In this document: in pieces, positions 60,548 through 64,000 of the stretch
Layout: each line of letters opens with the position of its first letter
How positions within the stretch are numbered: position 1 is the stretch's first letter
Source of the DNA: Neoconidiobolus thromboides FSU 785
Lineage: Eukaryota > Entomophthoromycota > Entomophthoromycetes > Entomophthorales > Neoconidiobolaceae
Direction of reading: 5' to 3'
NCBI GenBank assembly: GCA_025603075.1
Contig: MU626295.1
Coordinates: 1-64,000 of the forward strand
Length of the DNA stretch: 64,000 bases
Notes under the pieces: generated by a model
Databases searched by the model: none
What the model was told of the DNA's origin: nothing
What the model saw: the letters and a program-made list of their open reading frames with translations, nothing else
Made by a program: the position numbers and the translations under genes

Positions 60548-60579
60548 GTCCAAATAATCTTACAATAAAAATTTAAAAA

Positions 60580-62175
60580 ATGATTTATTACATTTTACCA
60601 ATAATTTTAGTAGTAACTATATTTGCTTATAATTTTATTCAAAACAAAAAGGATCCGAATAATGATTTACCATCGACTGGTATCTTCAACTTAATTTATC
60701 ATGTTATAAAACAGACGCCATCTCAGATAAGAGATCAAGAGTTGTTAGTACCTTTATTTCAATCAAACAAATATATTAAGTTTTGGTTAGGAAAATGGTT
60801 TATTATGGTATCTGATTTAGATACAATTAAGAATATATTAATGGATAGCGATACATTTATTAAATTAAATCAATCAAAACAATTTAAGCGGATTATCTCT
60901 TTAGATAAAAATATAGCAGTTGTAGATGGCGATGAATGGAAAAGACATAAAAAAGTAGTTAATCCTGCATTTAAAAGAGGATGGGATATTAAAATATTTA
61001 TTAAAGTTGGTATTAAAGCGATTAATTATATGAAAAAGAATGGGAATGACTTTGAGTTAATTAAATTATTAAAGAATTCCACATTAGATAGTTTAGGTTT
61101 ATCTATTTTTGATGTTGATTTTAATTCCATTGAAGATGAAAATTGTGAAATATCAACACTTTATGTAAATTTTATTAAAGGTATCAATAATATCTGGTTT
61201 CTTTTATTCCCTTTCTTAGATAACTTACCTATCCCTTCAAGAATTCAATTAAAGAAGGATACTGATCGCTTTTGTCAATTGCTTAAAGATTTAATTAATG
61301 GAAAAAGAGAACAAATTAAAAAATATGGTGTTGATAATGTTAAATCAAGTTTACTAACTATGTTAATTCAATCTTCAGATGATAATAATAGTATATCGGA
61401 TGGGTTGACAGATGAGGAAATCATTGTAAGTTATAATTTAAGTATCTAAACTAATGTATGATACTAATTATTTAGAGTGATGTCATTGTATTTTTTATTG
61501 CTGGACATGATACTACTGCACATACTTTATCTTCCATACTATATTATTTATCAAAAGATCAAGTAAAATTAATATTTTATATTATTGATATTCAATATTT
61601 AATTTATTATTTAGGATATTCAAAACAAATTAAGAGATGAAATAATCCATGTTTTGGGAGAAAGATCTAAGAACATTAATGAAGACATTCAAATAACACA
61701 AGAAGATTTGAATAAAATGAAATATTTAGAGGCAGTTATCAATGAAGGAATGAGAATCTTACCAGTAGCCTCAATAATAACACGTCAAGTAGCTAAAGAT
61801 TATTATTTTAATAATGAAATCCAATTTAAAAAAGGACAACCATTATTGTTAAATTTAGCCTTAGCAATGAATAATGAAACTAAATTTAAACATCCAGAAG
61901 AATTTAATCCAAATCGTTTTTTAATTCAAAATGAAAAAGAAGAGATACAAATTGATAAAAAATTAACTAAAGATATGATTGGCTTTAGCGTTGGTCCTAG
62001 GATGTGTATTGGAAATCAATTTTCACTTTTGGAACAAAAAGTATTCTTGATTTTGATATTACTAAAATTTAATGTTGAGTTACCACAGGATTCTATTCAT
62101 TGTAAACATCCTATCCTCCCTGCTTTAGGGATATCTAGTCCAAAGGATCTCAAATTAAATTTTATTCCGATTTAA
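60580..62175 (+). CDS. Cytochrome P450 monooxygenase
   Basis: Haem-thiolate monooxygenase anchored in the ER by residues 1-18 (MIYYILPIILVVTIFAYN). Exons 60580-61425, 61476-61562 and 61615-62175 give 497 residues. Helix C has WKRHKKVVNPAF. The I-helix oxygen-binding motif is AGHDTT at 291-296, the K-helix ExxR is EGMR at 355-358, then NPNRF, and the haem loop is FSVGPRMCIGNQF with Cys442. The haem loop has Ser-Val-Gly-Pro-Arg where the usual form is Phe-x-x-Gly-x-Arg, so the spacing is kept. All key residues are present. It resembles CYP3/CYP5-like fungal P450s. The substrate is unknown. Confidence 0.95.
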
Positions 62176-62408
62176 TATATTTGCGTGATTTTATAACTAT
62201 AGTTATCACCATTTTTATTGTAAAATCATATTAAAATTGTATTATTTTCAATATTTTAATAAATAAATATCTATAAAATTAATTTAAAATAATTGCTTTA
62301 AAAATCAATTATTTTATTTTATTTACAAAAATGATTAAGTAATAATACTGGAATTAATAACTTACAACTTAAAAGTAATAGTATTTTTGTTAATATGAAG
62401 TCAATATA

Positions 62409-62509
62409 TGGGGATGTATTTTTTTGTTTAAGAATTTTACTAATAGCTTTTCTACTCAAATAGCGCTTAAAAATAGAGAAAAGTAATGAAACTAAAAAAA
62501 ACACCCCCA
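62409..62509 (+). repeat. Short TIR element, copy 21
   Basis: Flanked by TA, with ends TGGGGATGT and ACACCCCCA and central AGCGCT. It is one of the best-kept copies and lies 108 bp before tRNA-Arg. Confidence 0.92.
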
Positions 62510-62617
62510 TATGTTTATTTAGATTATATAAACTTATTATTCTATGAATTCAAACGTCATTATTTTAAATCAACTTGTTAAGTAAATAACAAAAACTATT
62601 CTATTAGTAACGAAGCA

Positions 62618-62690
62618 GCTCCCTTGGCCCAATGGATAAGGCATCAGACTTCTAATCTGAGGATTGCGGGTTCGAGTCCCGCAGGGAGTT
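62618..62690 (+). tRNA. tRNA-Arg (UCU)
   Basis: A 73-nt cloverleaf without intron. The acceptor GCTCCCT pairs with AGGGAGT (G1-U72 wobble). The anticodon stem TCAGA/TCTGA carries the loop CTTCTAA, anticodon TCT. The T arm is GCGGG-TTCGAGT-CCCGC. It reads AGA codons, which fits the AT-rich codon use here. Confidence 0.95.
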
Positions 62691-62699
62691 AAAAGTATC

Positions 62700-62706
62700 C
62701 TTTTTT
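62700..62706 (+). terminator. RNA polymerase III terminator of tRNA-Arg
   Basis: A run of T (CTTTTTT) begins about 10 nt after the tRNA, the usual pol III stop. Confidence 0.65.
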
Positions 62707-63247
62707 CCTTATGGAAAAGATGATTTTTATTTCATTAGTAAAATAGTTGAATCAAGGTTTAAGTTTGTTTAAATAAAATTAATGGAGTTTTATTTTAATA
62801 AACATAGTATATAAACCCTTTTAAAAGTACGTTAACAAAAAAAGTGTTCAATAAAGAAAATTGATAATTGATTCAATCAATAAATCAAAGTTTTGTATAA
62901 CTTCAAAAATAATGATGTATATAGATAGGATCGTTAATAAAAATTATTAAGGTTGATTAAGTGATGCTTTTTGGTAAATAAATTCAATTAATGCAAAAAT
63001 ATTTAAACTCGCGTTTTGAACCTATAAATTAGACGCGTTTTGGTAGAGTTTTATAGCAAAAAGTTCAACTTAAAACTTGGATCAATTCAAACAAAGCAAC
63101 TTGTTAACTCACTTTCTAAAAACAAACTTTTGAAAAAAAAGTTTTTCAACAAAATCCTTTAAATCAATCTACACTTTATCTTTTTATATATATTAACTAA
63201 CATCAACATCAACATCAAACTAATCAACATTAAAATAAATCAAAAGA

Positions 63248-64000
63248 ATGAAATCCATCTTACAAAAAGAATTCGATCGTTTTATATATGAAAGTAAAGC
63301 GTATTCCATTGATAAACCGAAGGCAAAGAGTAATCCACTTGGTAATTTCAATTACAAATCCGATATTGAGAAACAAATCATTCATGGTAAAGAGCATTAT
63401 TATGACTCTTTATTAATGAATATCGATTTAACTAAAATTGATTTAAAAGATAAAAATTTAAATATCAATGGTAATTTAATCTTATTCTCAATAGATATTC
63501 TTACTAAGATTGATTTTTTATTCCATTAGCTGCTTATTTTCCGATTGAGAATAATGATATGAATACGATAAACGTAAATAAAAAATCCAATTATCGATTT
63601 GAAGTTGTGAGTTCTTTAGGTAGAGGTGCTTTTGGGGCTACTTTTTCAGCATTAGATAAAAGTTTTAATCCACCTATACAAGTGGCTATTAAAGTACAAA
63701 TTGATCCAAAGCAAAATTATATTGGAAAAAATGTAAGTAATTAAAACAAACAAAATTAAGATAATGTTCCATTTTTAACTTGATATTTAATTTAGGAAGC
63801 AAGTGCTATTAATTGGTTATCAAGAAAGATCAATGGACGTAAGTCCTCAGGTTCCCAAAAAATTGTCAATTTAAATTTCACCTTTTATCAACAAGGGCGT
63901 TTATGTTTAGTATTAGAATTATTAGAAAATTTTCCCATATTTGAATATACATTTCCAAAAGGTTATAAAGAAAGTAAAGTAGAATGGCGACCTATAAAGA
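63248..64000 (+). CDS. Protein kinase, 5' part (runs off the window)
   Basis: Exons 63248-63470, 63530-63732 and 63796 to the window edge. The first about 110 residues have no known domain. Then comes a kinase N-lobe: the Gly-rich loop LGRGAFGATFSALD, the VAIK lysine in PIQVAIKVQ, an alpha-C segment (EASAINWLSRK) and the hinge-side FTFYQQGRLCLVLELLE. The spacing and the ELLE hinge recall CMGC kinases of the DYRK/CLK group, but the catalytic loop lies beyond the window. The substrate and exact subfamily are open. The ATG at 63248 follows an A-rich leader. Confidence 0.8.

Larger units (their letters stand above)
59401..60579. other. Intergenic with a decayed MITE and imperfect repeats
   Basis: Contains MITE copy 20, a short AATATATTAA tandem at about 60143-60172, and a pair of diverged direct repeats (60187-60404). 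It ends in the P450 promoter. Confidence 0.5.
62176..63247. other. Intergenic holding MITE copy 21 and a tRNA
   Basis: After the P450 gene come MITE copy 21 and tRNA-Arg. The 550 bp from 62700 to the kinase gene contain nothing else that I recognise. Confidence 0.5.

Overview
The window is nuclear DNA of a strongly AT-rich, intron-rich early-diverging fungus. Reasons for the call are fungal-type genes (Vts1, Sec24, Erv1, Fur1, a monofunctional DAHP synthase, Nma1, Trm13, Vfa1), many 44-60 nt GT-AG introns, a eukaryotic initiator tRNA, and animal-like genes (FAM72, SARAF) that the Dikarya I know of lack. Together with an F-box/LRR family in active turnover, this makes me think of Conidiobolus-like Entomophthoromycotina. 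That placement is inference.

Layout. 0-5 kb: an intact F-box/LRR gene and a broken inverted copy of it flank a mitochondrial-type peroxiredoxin gene of eight exons. 5.2-8.4 kb: BCD1-like snoRNP factor (-) and a PPR-like mitochondrial protein (+), divergent. 8.4-11.5 kb: gene-poor. 11.5-15.8 kb: a C2H2 factor, a small membrane protein and Vts1. 15.8-23.7 kb: gene-poor, with F-box/LRR relics and a small GPI-type cell-surface protein. 23.7-25.8 kb: two divergent paralogous methyltransferases. 26.5-27.7 kb: initiator tRNA-Met and a FAM72 gene. 30.1-37.2 kb: Nma1, a large PPR protein, Erv1 and a mitochondrial DEAD-box helicase. 38.8-44.7 kb: an acyl-CoA-binding-domain protein, a gene-poor block full of short repeats, and a SARAF-like gene. 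45.6-57.4 kb: a compact housekeeping block of Sec24, Trm13, Fur1, thioredoxin-like, Vfa1 and DAHP synthase. 57.4-64 kb: repeats, another F-box relic, a cytochrome P450, tRNA-Arg(UCU), and the start of a protein kinase that runs off the end.

The most distinctive feature is a family of about 21 short elements of 94-102 bp, TGGGGATGT...ACATCCCCA, flanked mostly by TA. They are imperfect palindromes centred on AGCGCT. They sit only between genes or inside dead genes. Two copies interrupt the dead F-box gene, whose intact paralogue 2 kb away supplies the empty sites, so they look like TA-targeting MITEs (Tc1/mariner-like). No transposase gene is present in the window.

Intron-exon structures were read by eye from splice signals and reading frame. 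For all completed multi-exon models the coding length came out divisible by three. Starts and very short exons are the least certain parts.
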